From positions 1 to 64,000 of the forward strand of contig NZ_BQIP01000013.1 of assembly GCF_021602585.1 (NCBI RefSeq): 64,000 bases of DNA, read 5' to 3'. The position numbers and the translations under genes are program-made. The DNA is from Pseudomonas faucium (GTDB lineage: Bacteria; Pseudomonadota; Gammaproteobacteria; Pseudomonadales; Pseudomonadaceae). Position 1 is the stretch's first letter, and the number at the start of each line of letters is the position of its first letter. Positions 1 to 8,372 of this stretch are shown here, piece by piece. The notes beneath the pieces are model-generated. The model was given only the letters and a program-made list of their open reading frames with translations, made no database searches and was not told the DNA's origin.

Positions 1-1037
1 ATCGCCAAGGCACACAGCAGATTCCCCACCCCAACCAGCACCAGCCCCAAAGCAAATACCCGCGCCGGGCTCCAACGCCCCGCCAACCGCATCCCCACCC
101 GCGGCGTCAGCAGCATCGCCACGGCAAACGGCAACATCCCCGCCCCCGCCGCCAGCGCCGACAACTGCAGGCCGTTCTGCAGGTACAGCGGCAGCAAGGT
201 CATCATCACCTGGGCGCACGCGGCGTAGGCGAACATGCCCAGCAGCGCGCCGATGAAGCGCCCGCTGCGCATCAGTTGCAGGTCGATCATCGGCCGTGGC
301 TGGCTGCGCTCGACCATGATGAACAGGCTGAACAGGAAGGCGCTGATGAGTAGCCGGCCGAGGGTGTCGACGCTGGTCCAGCCGACCTGGTTGGCGTCAA
401 TCATGGCCCAGATCAGGCAGCCGAGGCTGCCGGCGAAGGTCAGGCTGCCCATGGGGTCGAGCCGGGCGGCGGCGCTGTCGCGGGATTCTTCGACGCTGCG
501 CAGCACCATCAGGGCGAGCAGCGCGACCAGGGGCAGGTTGATGTAGAAGATCCAGCGCCAGCCGAGGGTGCTGGCGATTATGCCGCCAAGCAGTGGCGCG
601 AAGGTGATGGTCGCGCCCATGCAGGCGCCCCAGAAGGCCCACGCGCGCATGCGTTCCTGGGGTTCGTGGAAGCGGTGGCCGATGGCGGCCAGCGCTGCGG
701 TCAGCAGCAGGGCGGCGCCGATGCCTTTGGCGGCGCGGGCCAGGTCGAGGAACAGCAGGCTGGGGGCAGCGCCGCAGGCGAGTGAGGCGGCGCCGAACAC
801 GGCCAGGCCGATCAGCAGCATGCGCTGGCGGCCGAAGCGGTCGGCCAGGCTGCCGGCGGGCAGCAGGCAGGCGGCGAAGGCCAGCAGGTAGGCGCTGACC
901 ACCCATTCGATATCGGCGAACGAGCCGGACAGGTCACGGGCGATGCTGGGCAGGCTGACGGCGACGATGTTGGTGTCGAGGATGATCAGGGCGCAGACCA
1001 GGGAGGCGGTTAGGAGGGTGAAGCGCGCAGAGGGCAT
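1..1037 (-). CDS. MFS drug-efflux transporter (DHA2/EmrB-QacA type), C-terminus beyond window
   Basis: The minus frame is open from an ATG at 1037 to the left edge, about 345 codons, so the C-terminal part is missing. The N-terminus is a hydrophobic helix ending in LDTNIVAVSLPSI, the motif of 14-helix DHA2 proton-antiporters. It is followed by WVVSAYLLAFA and by GSLADRFGRQR, the MFS loop 2-3 motif A. Many further membrane helices alternate with short Arg-rich loops. These proteins sit in the inner membrane and export drugs or organic cations. The gene is divergent from a LysR regulator at 1344, which makes that protein a likely regulator. The substrate cannot be told from sequence. Confidence 0.85.
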   Translation of the reverse strand, partial: MPSARFTLLTASLVCALIILDTNIVAVSLPSIARDLSGSFADIEWVVSAYLLAFAACLLPAGSLADRFGRQRMLLIGLAVFGAASLACGAAPSLLFLDLARAAKGIGAALLLTAALAAIGHRFHEPQERMRAWAFWGACMGATITFAPLLGGIIASTLGWRWIFYINLPLVALLALMVLRSVEESRDSAAARLDPMGSLTFAGSLGCLIWAMIDANQVGWTSVDTLGRLLISAFLFSLFIMVERSQPRPMIDLQLMRSGRFIGALLGMFAYAACAQVMMTLLPLYLQNGLQLSALAAGAGMLPFAVAMLLTPRVGMRLAGRWSPARVFALGLVLVGVGNLLCALA

Positions 1038-1112
1038 GACGGGGGCTCCGGAAGCAGAGCGGGTTGGCTTGGGGGGTGATTGGTCTGGGGGATCGTTGGG
1101 GCTGCTTTGCAG

Positions 1113-1202
1113 CCCATCGCCGGCAAGCCGGCTCCTACAGGGACCGCGGCGCTGTTCAGGGCGCTGCGGGAAGTGTGGGAGCTGGCTTGCCGGCGATGGA
1201 GC
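1113..1202. repeat. REP pair (inverted, P. putida type)
   Basis: Two REP units with the core CCGGCAAGCCGGCTCC and its inverted partner GGAGCTGGCTTGCCGG face each other across about 45 bp. They could form a hairpin. The pair lies between the divergent MFS and LysR genes and fills most of the roughly 300-bp gap there. Confidence 0.8.
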
Positions 1203-1343
1203 GCGAAGCGGTCCCCGGCAATCTCACAGGCAATCTTTGCCGCCAAGGCACCAGCCTTGTAGTGTTGGCTTAACCATAACGCCACCACTCGCCAAGCGTG
1301 TTAGCTCCAGCGTCCGGCGTCATTAGCTTGCAGGTAACAGGCC

Positions 1344-2207
1344 ATGGAAATCCGTCATTTCCGCTACTTCCTCTGCGTCGCCCGGCACGGTCATTTCACC
1401 CGTGCCGCCGAGCAACTGGGCATCGCCCCGCCCACCCTCAGCCGGCAGATCCAGGACATGGAGCGCGAGCTGGGCGTGCGCCTGTTCGAGCGCAATCAGC
1501 GGGAAGTGAACCTGACGGCTGCTGGCCAAGCGCTGCTGATCGAAGCCGAACACGCGGTGCGCCAGTTCGATGCCGCACAGCTGGGAGCGCAACGTGCAGG
1601 CCGTGGCGAAAGTGGCAGCATCGAGCTGGGCTACGTGGCCTCGGCGGCCTACTCGGGCATGCTGCAGCGCCAGGTCATCAGTTTCAGCGACACCCACCCC
1701 GGCGTGCGCCTGAACATTCGCGAACTGCCCATGGCCGAGCTGCCCGGGATGGTCCGCGATGGCCTGCTGGACCTTGCCTATGTGCGCTCGCCCATGGAGC
1801 TGCCGGAAGAGCTCGAGTCCATTGCCCTGCACCGGGAAGACTTCGTCCTCGCCCTGCCCGCCAGCTCGCGGATCAACGAACTCCCGCAGATTCCAGCCGC
1901 ACGCCTGGCGGGCGAAAGCTTCATCCTGCCCGAGCAGATTTCCGGCACGCTGGAGGTGGCGGCGCAAGGGGGATTCGTGCCTCGGCTAGGCGCGCAGCCC
2001 GGCAGCCTGGTTGCGGTGATTACTTTGGTTTCCTTGGGCCAGGGGATTGCCGTGGTGCCGGAGTCGGTGGTGCAGCGCATCAACCTGCCGCAGGTGAACT
2101 ACCGGCGTATTGCCGATTGCCAGGCCAGTTCGTGGTTGAGCCTGGTCTACCGGCGCTTTGAAAAGGCGCCGGCGGTGACCAGGTACGTCGAAATGATGGC
2201 CAATTGA
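1344..2207 (+). CDS. LysR-family transcriptional regulator
   Basis: This 287-residue protein is of normal length for the family. Residues 1-60 form the winged HTH (MEIRHFRYFLCVARHGHFTR, then TLSRQIQDMERELGVRLFER). The rest is the periplasmic-binding-protein-like effector domain. It starts at the ATG that opens the classic LysR N-terminus. It is transcribed away from the MFS efflux gene, the usual arrangement for a LysR protein that controls its neighbour. The inducer is unknown. TGA at 2205-2207 closes the gene, and an intrinsic terminator for the next, convergent gene follows. Confidence 0.92.
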   Translation: MEIRHFRYFLCVARHGHFTRAAEQLGIAPPTLSRQIQDMERELGVRLFERNQREVNLTAAGQALLIEAEHAVRQFDAAQLGAQRAGRGESGSIELGYVASAAYSGMLQRQVISFSDTHPGVRLNIRELPMAELPGMVRDGLLDLAYVRSPMELPEELESIALHREDFVLALPASSRINELPQIPAARLAGESFILPEQISGTLEVAAQGGFVPRLGAQPGSLVAVITLVSLGQGIAVVPESVVQRINLPQVNYRRIADCQASSWLSLVYRRFEKAPAVTRYVEMMAN

Positions 2208-2287
2208 GCTTCAGCCTATTTGTCGCATCACCGGTGCGACTTTTCTTGGCTGGATTAGTGTCAGCAGCGCTGGCACTTTTAGATGCT

Positions 2288-2318
2288 CAAAAAACAAGGG
2301 CACCCATCCGGAGTGCCC
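2288..2318 (-). terminator. Intrinsic terminator of the permease gene
   Basis: On the minus strand GGGCAC, a short loop and GTGCCC form a stem followed by TTGTTTTTT. It lies about 27 nt past the permease stop codon. Confidence 0.75.
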
Positions 2319-2344
2319 TCGCCCTTGTTGCCAGGTGAACCCAA

Positions 2345-3736
2345 TCACCCCATCGTCCGCGCCCCCACCGGCTGCGCATGCCCCCGCGATGTCACGATCC
2401 CGAGGAACGAAATCACGATCGCCAAGCCCAGGGTGGAACTCACCTCCGCCCGATGCTCAGGGGTATACATCATCACCGCCAACGCCCCACCAATGAACAG
2501 GATCACCGCCCAGGTCAGCCACGGGAACAGCCACATGCGGAACTTCAGCTCGGCGTTCTCGCGTTCCAGGCGGCGGCGCATGCGCAGCTGGGAGATGGCG
2601 ATGACCATGTACACCAGCAGCGCGATGGCGCCGGAGCTGGCGAGCAGGAACTCGAACACGCCCTTGGGTGCGAAGTAGTTGAGGATGGCGATGGCCGCGC
2701 CGATCAGCGTGCTGCCGAATACCGCGGCGCGCGGTACGCCGACCTTGGAGGTCTTGTTGAGGAAGGCCGGGGCGTCGCCGCGCTTGGCCAGCGAGTACAT
2801 CATCCGCGAGGCGATGTAGATCGACGAGTTCATGCAGCTGGTGACGGCCACCAGCACCACCAGGTCGACCATGAAGGCCGCGTTGGGGATGTTCATCAGC
2901 TCCAGCGCGCGCTGGTACGAACCCACCACCGCCAGCTGCGGGTCGTTCCACGGCACGATCGAGATGATCACGAAGATCGACAGGATGTAGAAGGTGCTGA
3001 TGCGCCAGATCACCGAGCGGGTGGCCTTGGCGATGTTGCGCGAGGGGTCGCTGGATTCGGAGGCGGCGATGGTCACCGCCTCGGTGCCGATGAAGCTGAA
3101 CATCACGGTGATGAAGGCGCCGATCACGGCCGACCAGCCTTTGGGCGCAAAGCCGCCATACTCGGCCATCAGCCCGCTCAGGCCGCTGACTTCGCGGTTG
3201 GGCAGCCAGCCCATCAGCGCGGCGAAGCCCAGGCCGATGAAGCCGAGGATCGCGGTGACCTTGAGGATGGCGAACCAGAACTCGAACTCGCCGTACTTGG
3301 CCACGCTGAACAGGTTGGTGCAGGCCAGCAGCAGCACCGAGGCCAGGGCGAAGATCCAGCTGTCGACCTGGGGGAACCAGGCGTTGAGCACGTGCCCGGC
3401 GGCCAGGGCTTCGATCGGAATCACCAGCACCCAGAACCACCAGTACAACCAGCCGATGGTGTAGCCGGCCCAGCGGCCGATGGCCTGGTCGGCGTAGGTG
3501 GAGAACGAACCTGTGTCAGGGTGTGCCACGGCCATTTCGCCGAGCATGCGCATGACCAGAACCACCAGAGTGCCGGCCACGAAATAAGAAACGATGGTGG
3601 CTGGCCCGGCCGCCGCAATGGCGTGCCCGGAGCCGACGAAGAGTCCGGCGCCGATGATGCCCGCGATGGACAGCATCGTTACATGACGTGGCTTGAAACC
3701 TTGTGCAAGGTTGCCATCAGATCCCACGGTGTTCAT
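2345..3736 (-). CDS. Amino-acid permease, APC superfamily (GABA/aromatic amino-acid type)
   Basis: This is a 463-residue, 12-helix inner-membrane symporter. The first helix carries the family signature MLSIAGIIGAGLFVGSG, followed by AGPATIVSYF and GEMAVAHPDTGSFSTYAD. These motifs are typical of the AAT family (GabP, AnsP, CycA). FSFIGTEAVTIAASES in helix 6 is also typical. The start is placed at 3736 (MNTVGSDG), since the upstream extension to 3853 is not hydrophobic and lacks family character. The overall pattern fits GABA permease best, but substrate specificity cannot be read from the sequence. The gene stands alone with its own terminator. Confidence 0.88.
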   Translation of the reverse strand: MNTVGSDGNLAQGFKPRHVTMLSIAGIIGAGLFVGSGHAIAAAGPATIVSYFVAGTLVVLVMRMLGEMAVAHPDTGSFSTYADQAIGRWAGYTIGWLYWWFWVLVIPIEALAAGHVLNAWFPQVDSWIFALASVLLLACTNLFSVAKYGEFEFWFAILKVTAILGFIGLGFAALMGWLPNREVSGLSGLMAEYGGFAPKGWSAVIGAFITVMFSFIGTEAVTIAASESSDPSRNIAKATRSVIWRISTFYILSIFVIISIVPWNDPQLAVVGSYQRALELMNIPNAAFMVDLVVLVAVTSCMNSSIYIASRMMYSLAKRGDAPAFLNKTSKVGVPRAAVFGSTLIGAAIAILNYFAPKGVFEFLLASSGAIALLVYMVIAISQLRMRRRLERENAELKFRMWLFPWLTWAVILFIGGALAVMMYTPEHRAEVSSTLGLAIVISFLGIVTSRGHAQPVGARTMG

Positions 3737-4057
3737 TGATGTTGTTCTCTTTTTGCTGACACAAGGAAAGGACGGGCAGGCGTAGGCGAAAATATCTCCT
3801 TTGAAATCAGTAAGTCGACACGTTACCGGTGCTCTTTTGTTGATCTTTGGCACGCGTCACAGAGCAACGTGTCAGGGCGAGTCGGGGTTCATTTAAGCCC
3901 CGTGGGGATGTGGGAAATTACACGAGAACGCCTCGGAACTGTTCGATCACGACAGGGCATTTCCCTGAGCGCCAAATGTCGCGATTGGCATGTCCGATTG
4001 CGCCAGGGGGCCGTCTGGCGCTTTAGTTTTTCATTTGGATGTGTTGTGGCCGTAACG

Positions 4058-4148
4058 GCCAATCGCCGGCAAGCCGGCTCCCACAGGGGCACCACTGTGC
4101 TCAAGGGCGGTGGTGTGCCTGTGGGAGCCGGCTTGCCGGCGATTGGGC
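4058..4148. repeat. REP inverted pair
   Basis: The left arm (4058-4094) and right arm (4111-4148) are near-perfect reverse complements containing GCCGGCAAGCCGGCTCCCAC, with a 16-bp loop. The pair sits directly at the 3' end of the MDR oxidoreductase gene. The rest of the gap from 3737 to 4057 shows no gene or other structure that I can recognise. Confidence 0.85.
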
Positions 4149-4152
4149 TCAG

Positions 4153-5163
4153 TTACCAGGTCAGGCAGATCTTGCCGAAATGCCGGTTGCTCTCCTGGTA
4201 GCGGAACGCCTCGACGATCTGCTCCAGCTCGAAGTGCTTGTCCACCACCGGCCGCAGGCCGTTGGCATCGATCGCCCGAACCATCGCCTGCTGCTGGGCG
4301 CGGTTGCCCACCAGCACGCCCTGCAGGCGGATCTGGCGCACCAGTGCGTGCACCAGCGGCAGCTGCCCGGCGACGCCGGTGAGAATGCCGATCAGCGAAA
4401 TATGCCCACCGATGCGTGCGGCGATCATCGATTGCTCCAGGGTCGCCGGCCCGCCCACCTCGATCACATGGTCGACGCCGCGGTTGCCCGTGAGCTCGCG
4501 CACCTTCTCGCCCCAGGCCGGCGTGCCCTTGTAGTTGATCAGGTGGTCGGCGCCCAGCGCCTTCAAACGCTCGAGCTTGGCATCGCTGGACGAGGTGGCG
4601 ATCACCGTGGCGCCCGCCAGCTTGGCGAACTGCAGGGCAAAGATCGACACACCGCCGGTGCCCTGCACCAGCACGGTATCGCCGGGCTTGAGGTGGTCAT
4701 CGCTCATCAGCGCGCGCCAGGCGGTGAGGCCGGCGGTGGTCAGGGTGGCGGCTTCGGCGTGGCTGTAGCCCTGGGGCGCCAGGGTGAAGGAAGTGGCGCG
4801 GGCAGTGACCTTGGCGCGGGCATAGCCATCGATGCCGTCGCCCGGCACGCTGGCGAAGCCTTCGACCAGCGCCTGGCCGTCGAGCCAGTCGGGGAAGAAG
4901 GTGCTGACGACGTTGTCGCCGACCTTGAATTCGCTGACCCCGGCGCCCACTGCGGTCACTTCGCCGGCGCCGTCGGCCATGGGGATGCGCCGCTCGCTCG
5001 GGCCCCACATGCCGCTGACCACGGCAAAGTCGTGGTAGTTGAGGGAGCTTGCGTGCAACTGCACGGTGATTTCGCCGGGCTTGGGCGCAGCGGCCTCGCA
5101 CGTGCCGACCTCGACCTTGTCGTAGCCGCCGCCGGGTTGCACATAGATGGCCTTGCTGGTCAT
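4153..5163 (-). CDS. Zinc-free MDR NAD(P)-dependent oxidoreductase (quinone reductase-like)
   Basis: This 336-residue protein is a medium-chain dehydrogenase/reductase. It has a GroES-like N-terminal half and a Rossmann domain with GTGGVSIFALQFAKLAG around residues 168-184. The catalytic zinc Cys of classical alcohol dehydrogenases is absent: the position reads SLNYHDFAVVSG. It therefore belongs with the quinone-oxidoreductase type that uses only NAD(P)H. It starts at ATG 5163. It is separated by a REP element from the HAD gene upstream, so it is probably transcribed alone. The substrate is unknown. Confidence 0.88.
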   Translation of the reverse strand: MTSKAIYVQPGGGYDKVEVGTCEAAAPKPGEITVQLHASSLNYHDFAVVSGMWGPSERRIPMADGAGEVTAVGAGVSEFKVGDNVVSTFFPDWLDGQALVEGFASVPGDGIDGYARAKVTARATSFTLAPQGYSHAEAATLTTAGLTAWRALMSDDHLKPGDTVLVQGTGGVSIFALQFAKLAGATVIATSSSDAKLERLKALGADHLINYKGTPAWGEKVRELTGNRGVDHVIEVGGPATLEQSMIAARIGGHISLIGILTGVAGQLPLVHALVRQIRLQGVLVGNRAQQQAMVRAIDANGLRPVVDKHFELEQIVEAFRYQESNRHFGKICLTW

Positions 5164-5220
5164 GGCTGGGTCTCCAGTTCAGGGGAAAGACTGGAGTTCA
5201 GCATAGACAGTGCCGGCCTC

Positions 5221-5292
5221 TTCGCGGGGCAAGCCCGCTCCCACAGAGCGCCTCTCTGCCCTTGTGGGAGCCGGCTTGCCGGCGATGGGGCC
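5221..5292. repeat. REP inverted pair
   Basis: A degenerate REP (GCGGGGCAAGCCCGCTCCCA) faces a canonical one (GTGGGAGCCGGCTTGCCGGC). The pair occupies the gap between the HAD gene and the MDR oxidoreductase gene. Confidence 0.75.
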
Positions 5293-5299
5293 AGCAAAA

Positions 5300-5890
5300 T
5301 CAGCCCAACATCCCCTGCAACGCCCGGCAATCCACCGCATGCCAATCCACCAGCTCCGGCCACGGGTTATCCGGCAGGTTCACCAGCACCGTGCGCGCGC
5401 CGGCAGCCCGCCCGCAATCCAGGTCGAAGCGGTAATCACCCACCATCACCAGTTCGCTCGGCGCCACGCCCCAAGCCTGGGCGATCTTCAGCAGGCCATC
5501 CGGGCTGGGCTTGGGCTCGGCCTCGTCACGCCCCAGCACATGCTCCACCTCGAAGCAGTCCGCCAGGCCGATGGCCTCCAGCGTCACATGCGCGAGCTCG
5601 CGCGCATTGCGGGTGAGGATGCCCAGGCGGCACCCGCGCTCGGCCAGCGCCCGCACCAGCTCCACCGCCCCGCTGGCTGCCGTGGAGGCGATCGCCAGGT
5701 CACGCTCGTGCTCCAGCAGCCAGGCATGCTTGGCAGCGGCCTCTGCAGCCGGCAACGCCGCCAGGTGCGTGAGGATGTCGTGCTCGGCGGGAATTTCCAG
5801 CGCCTCGCGGATGGCGGCAAAATCGTGCACCGCCACGGTCAGGGTGCCGTCCATGTCGAACACCCAGTTGCGGATTTCACCCAGCTTCAT
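5300..5890 (-). CDS. HAD-superfamily phosphatase
   Basis: This 196-residue cytosolic hydrolase has all four HAD motifs. DMDGTL near residue 12 holds the nucleophile Asp, LTRN holds the motif II Thr, EPKPSPDG holds the motif III Lys, and GDYRFDLDCG holds the metal-binding Asp residues. A helical cap lies between motifs I and II, as in phosphoglycolate-phosphatase relatives. The start at 5890 is fixed by an ATGA overlap with the tesB stop codon, so the two are co-transcribed and translationally coupled. The longer open frame upstream is only the tesB shadow. The substrate is unknown. Confidence 0.9.
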   Translation of the reverse strand: MKLGEIRNWVFDMDGTLTVAVHDFAAIREALEIPAEHDILTHLAALPAAEAAAKHAWLLEHERDLAIASTAASGAVELVRALAERGCRLGILTRNARELAHVTLEAIGLADCFEVEHVLGRDEAEPKPSPDGLLKIAQAWGVAPSELVMVGDYRFDLDCGRAAGARTVLVNLPDNPWPELVDWHAVDCRALQGMLG

Positions 5891-6756
5891 GCCCAGTCCT
5901 TGCGATGGCGGATCAGGCCTTCCTGGCTGGACGACGCCACCAGCTGCCCGGCGCGGTTGTAGATGCTGCCGCGGCAGAAGCCACGGGCATTGCCGGCCCA
6001 GGGGCTGTCGGTGGCGTACAGCAGCCACTCGTCGGCGCGCAGGTTGCCGTGGAACCACAGCGAATGGTCGAGGCTGGCGATCTGCATGTCGCGCTGCCAC
6101 ACCGACTTGCCATGGGGCAGCAGCGCGGTGGTCAGCAGGCCGAAGTCGGAGGCGTAGGCCAGCAGGTACTTGTGCAGTGCCGGTACGTCCGGCAGCGTGC
6201 CGTCGGCGCGGAACCAGGCGTACTTCACCGGGTCGCCGGGCTTGGGGTTGAACGGGTCGCGCTCGGTGACCGGACGAATCTCGATCGGCTTGGCGCACAG
6301 CACCTTGTCGCGGATGCGCTCGGGCAACTGGTCGGCCATGGCGCGCGCCAGCTCCACTTCGGTGGGCAGGTTTTCCGGGCCCACCACCTCAGGCATCTGC
6401 GCCTGGTGCGAGAAGCCCTCTTCGTCGTACTGGAACGAGGCGCTGCAGGTGAAGATGGTCTGGCCCTTCTGGATGGCCGTTACCCGCCGGGTGCTGAAGC
6501 TGCCGCCATCGCGCACGCGGTCGACCGAGTACACCACCGGCAGGCTGGCATCGCCCGGGCGCAGGAAGTAGCCATGCAGCGAGTGCACGTGGCGCGCGTC
6601 CTCGACCGTCTGGCTGGCGGCCGACAGCGACTGGCCCAATACCTGGCCACCGTACAGCTGGCGGAAGCCCAAATCCTGGCTACGCCCACGAAACAGGTTC
6701 TCCTCGATCGGCTCGAGGCTCAACAGGTCGACCAGGTCGTCCAACACATGACTCAT
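5887..6756 (-). CDS. tesB: Acyl-CoA thioesterase II
   Basis: This 289-residue double-hotdog thioesterase hydrolyses medium- to long-chain acyl-CoA to free acid and CoA in the cytosol. Hallmarks are FRGRSQDLGFRQLYGGQVLG near the N-terminus, the catalytic Asp in ASLDHSLWFH, and the Gln in SSSQEGLIRHR at the C-terminus. The length matches E. coli TesB. The start MSHVLDD at 6756 was chosen for the AGGAG eight bases upstream. The gene is first in a two-gene operon with the HAD phosphatase, which overlaps it by four bases. Confidence 0.93.
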   Translation of the reverse strand: MSHVLDDLVDLLSLEPIEENLFRGRSQDLGFRQLYGGQVLGQSLSAASQTVEDARHVHSLHGYFLRPGDASLPVVYSVDRVRDGGSFSTRRVTAIQKGQTIFTCSASFQYDEEGFSHQAQMPEVVGPENLPTEVELARAMADQLPERIRDKVLCAKPIEIRPVTERDPFNPKPGDPVKYAWFRADGTLPDVPALHKYLLAYASDFGLLTTALLPHGKSVWQRDMQIASLDHSLWFHGNLRADEWLLYATDSPWAGNARGFCRGSIYNRAGQLVASSSQEGLIRHRKDWA

Positions 6757-6847
6757 CGGGGGTTCTCCTAGCAAGGCATCACAGCTCTACGGCGCTCTCA
6801 TGAAGGCAAATGATACAGGGTTTGTCATCGGCACCGCGCATACCTGC

Positions 6848-7420
6848 CTATTCAGCGCGCTGGGTCTGCTCCCAGCGGGCGCGGTCGATGCGGTACAGCA
6901 CGTGGGGGCGCAGCGGGTGGTCGATGGGCAGGCGGGGGTGTTCGAAGCTGCCCTTCACGTCCTGCAGCATGCCGATGGCCTGCATGACCTTCTGCGACGG
7001 CAGGTTGCCTTCGGTAGTGAACGACACCACCTCGTCCAGGCGCAATTGGGCGAAAGCACAACGCAGGCAGGTCCATGCCGCCTCGCTGGCAAAGCCCAGG
7101 CCCCAGTGGCGCCGGGCCAGGCGCCAGCCGATTTCCACGGCCGGCCCGAAGGGTGCGTCGAAGTTGACGTTGAGCAGCCCGGTCATGCCGATGAAGGCGC
7201 CGCTGTCCTTGCGCTCCAGCGCCCACAGGCCAAAGCCGTATTCGTTGAAGTGGCCGCGTATGCGGCCGATCAGCGCCGCCGTTTCCAGGCGCGTCAGCGG
7301 CGCCGGGAAATAGCGCATCACCTGCGGGTCGGCACACATCGCGGCGAACTCGCGCAGGTCGTCGTCTTGCCATTGGCGCAGTACCAGCCGCGCGCTTTCG
7401 AGTTCCAGGATGGGTGTCAT
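6848..7420 (-). CDS. GNAT-family N-acetyltransferase (RimJ/RimL-like)
   Basis: This 190-residue protein begins MTPILELESARLVLRQWQD, the usual opening of RimJ/RimL-type acetyltransferases. The acetyl-CoA binding motif A is present as RHWGLGFASEAAW near residues 99-111. NLPSQKVMQAIGM is motif B. The start at 7420 has GGAG upstream, and the 62-residue extension in the open frame is not family-like. Such enzymes acetylate protein N-termini or small amines, but the substrate here is not evident. The gene faces the tesB operon upstream and is divergent from the histidine phosphatase. Confidence 0.88.
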   Translation of the reverse strand: MTPILELESARLVLRQWQDDDLREFAAMCADPQVMRYFPAPLTRLETAALIGRIRGHFNEYGFGLWALERKDSGAFIGMTGLLNVNFDAPFGPAVEIGWRLARRHWGLGFASEAAWTCLRCAFAQLRLDEVVSFTTEGNLPSQKVMQAIGMLQDVKGSFEHPRLPIDHPLRPHVLYRIDRARWEQTQRAE

Positions 7421-7567
7421 GGGGGGTGTGCTCCGGTTCTTGCCCTGCAGTTTACAGCGTAGGCGAAATGCAATTTTCACACGCCCTTCACCGCCTCCCG
7501 ACAGGCCGCTTCGCACAATGCCGCCACCACCGCCGCGCAGAGCGCGGCCATGCCATCGGAGCGCAGC

Positions 7568-8254
7568 ATGCAGTCGAGCAACACCCTCGGACACACCGCC
7601 ATCCACGCCCGCCGCAAGCGGCGTTTGTCACGCAAGGCCCTTGGCGCTGCCCTTGGCTTGTGCATGGTGGTGGCGGCGTTGAGTACCTGGCTGGCGACGA
7701 GGACGCACATCGTGGACCTTGGCAATGAACGGCAGTTGAGTGACAGCGGCCTGCTGCAGGACTGGGCCGAAGGTGCAGTGATCGTGATGATCCGCCATGC
7801 CGAGCGCTGCGACAGCGCACCCGGCCCATGCCTGGACGACCCCACCGGCATCACCGTGGCCGGCAGCGCCGCCGCCACCCGGGTTGGCCAAGGCCTGAAC
7901 GCACTGGGGCTGGCCAATGCCGACCTGATCAGCAGCCCGAAACTGCGCACCCGGCAGACCGCCCATTTCATCCTGGGCCAGGCCGTTGCCAGTGAAGACT
8001 GGCTGGAAAACTGCGACAACGGCTTCGCCAAGGAGGCGCTGGCGCACAAGCAGCCAGGGCATAACCTGGTGCTGGTAACGCACAACGGCTGTATCGATCA
8101 CTTCCAGCGCGACAAGCGCGTGGTGGGCGGCGAACGTGAAAGTGGCTATGCCAGTGCGCTGTTCGTTTCGGTCGATGCCGATGGCAAGACGCGAATCCTT
8201 GGCCGCTTGAACGAGCCGGACTGGCAGCGCGTGCTGGCCAGCGCGAGCAAATAA
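7568..8254 (+). CDS. Membrane-anchored histidine phosphatase (phosphoglycerate-mutase-like)
   Basis: This is a 228-residue protein with a basic N-terminus (HARRKRRLSRK), one hydrophobic segment (GAALGLCMVVAALSTWLA) and a periplasmic catalytic domain. Histidine-phosphatase landmarks are MIRHAERCDS with the RH nucleophile, SSPKLRTRQTAHF with the second Arg, and LVTHNGCIDHF with the second catalytic His. The fold and anchor resemble Ais/PmrG-type lipopolysaccharide heptose-phosphate phosphatases, but that role is inferred. The start at 7568 has GGAG seven bases upstream. An ATG 18 nt earlier lacks a ribosome site. Confidence 0.83.
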   Translation: MQSSNTLGHTAIHARRKRRLSRKALGAALGLCMVVAALSTWLATRTHIVDLGNERQLSDSGLLQDWAEGAVIVMIRHAERCDSAPGPCLDDPTGITVAGSAAATRVGQGLNALGLANADLISSPKLRTRQTAHFILGQAVASEDWLENCDNGFAKEALAHKQPGHNLVLVTHNGCIDHFQRDKRVVGGERESGYASALFVSVDADGKTRILGRLNEPDWQRVLASASK

Positions 8255-8261
8255 CCCCACC

Positions 8262-8312
8262 GCCACCTGTGGCAGCCGGCTTGCCGGCGATTGGGCCGCA
8301 AAGCGGCCCCAC
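8262..8312. repeat. Single REP element
   Basis: One REP unit (GTGGCAGCCGGCTTGCCGGC) is followed by GGCCGCAAAGCGGCC, a short perfect hairpin. It lies just after the histidine phosphatase stop codon and may act as a transcript 3' end. Confidence 0.7.
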
Positions 8313-8372
8313 CATGGCAACCCAAGCCCAACAACTGGCAAGATCAGCACTGGCCCTGATTGCGACCCCACC

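Noticed and set aside
2378-3739. 453-codon plus-strand frame opposite the permease
   Set aside because: It is the reverse-strand shadow of the GC-rich permease gene. The translation is rich in His/Gly/Asp with no domain, while the minus strand has a clear 12-helix permease.
4039-5616. 525-codon plus-strand frame opposite the MDR oxidoreductase
   Set aside because: It overlaps two real genes and two REP elements and has no ribosome site or recognisable domain.
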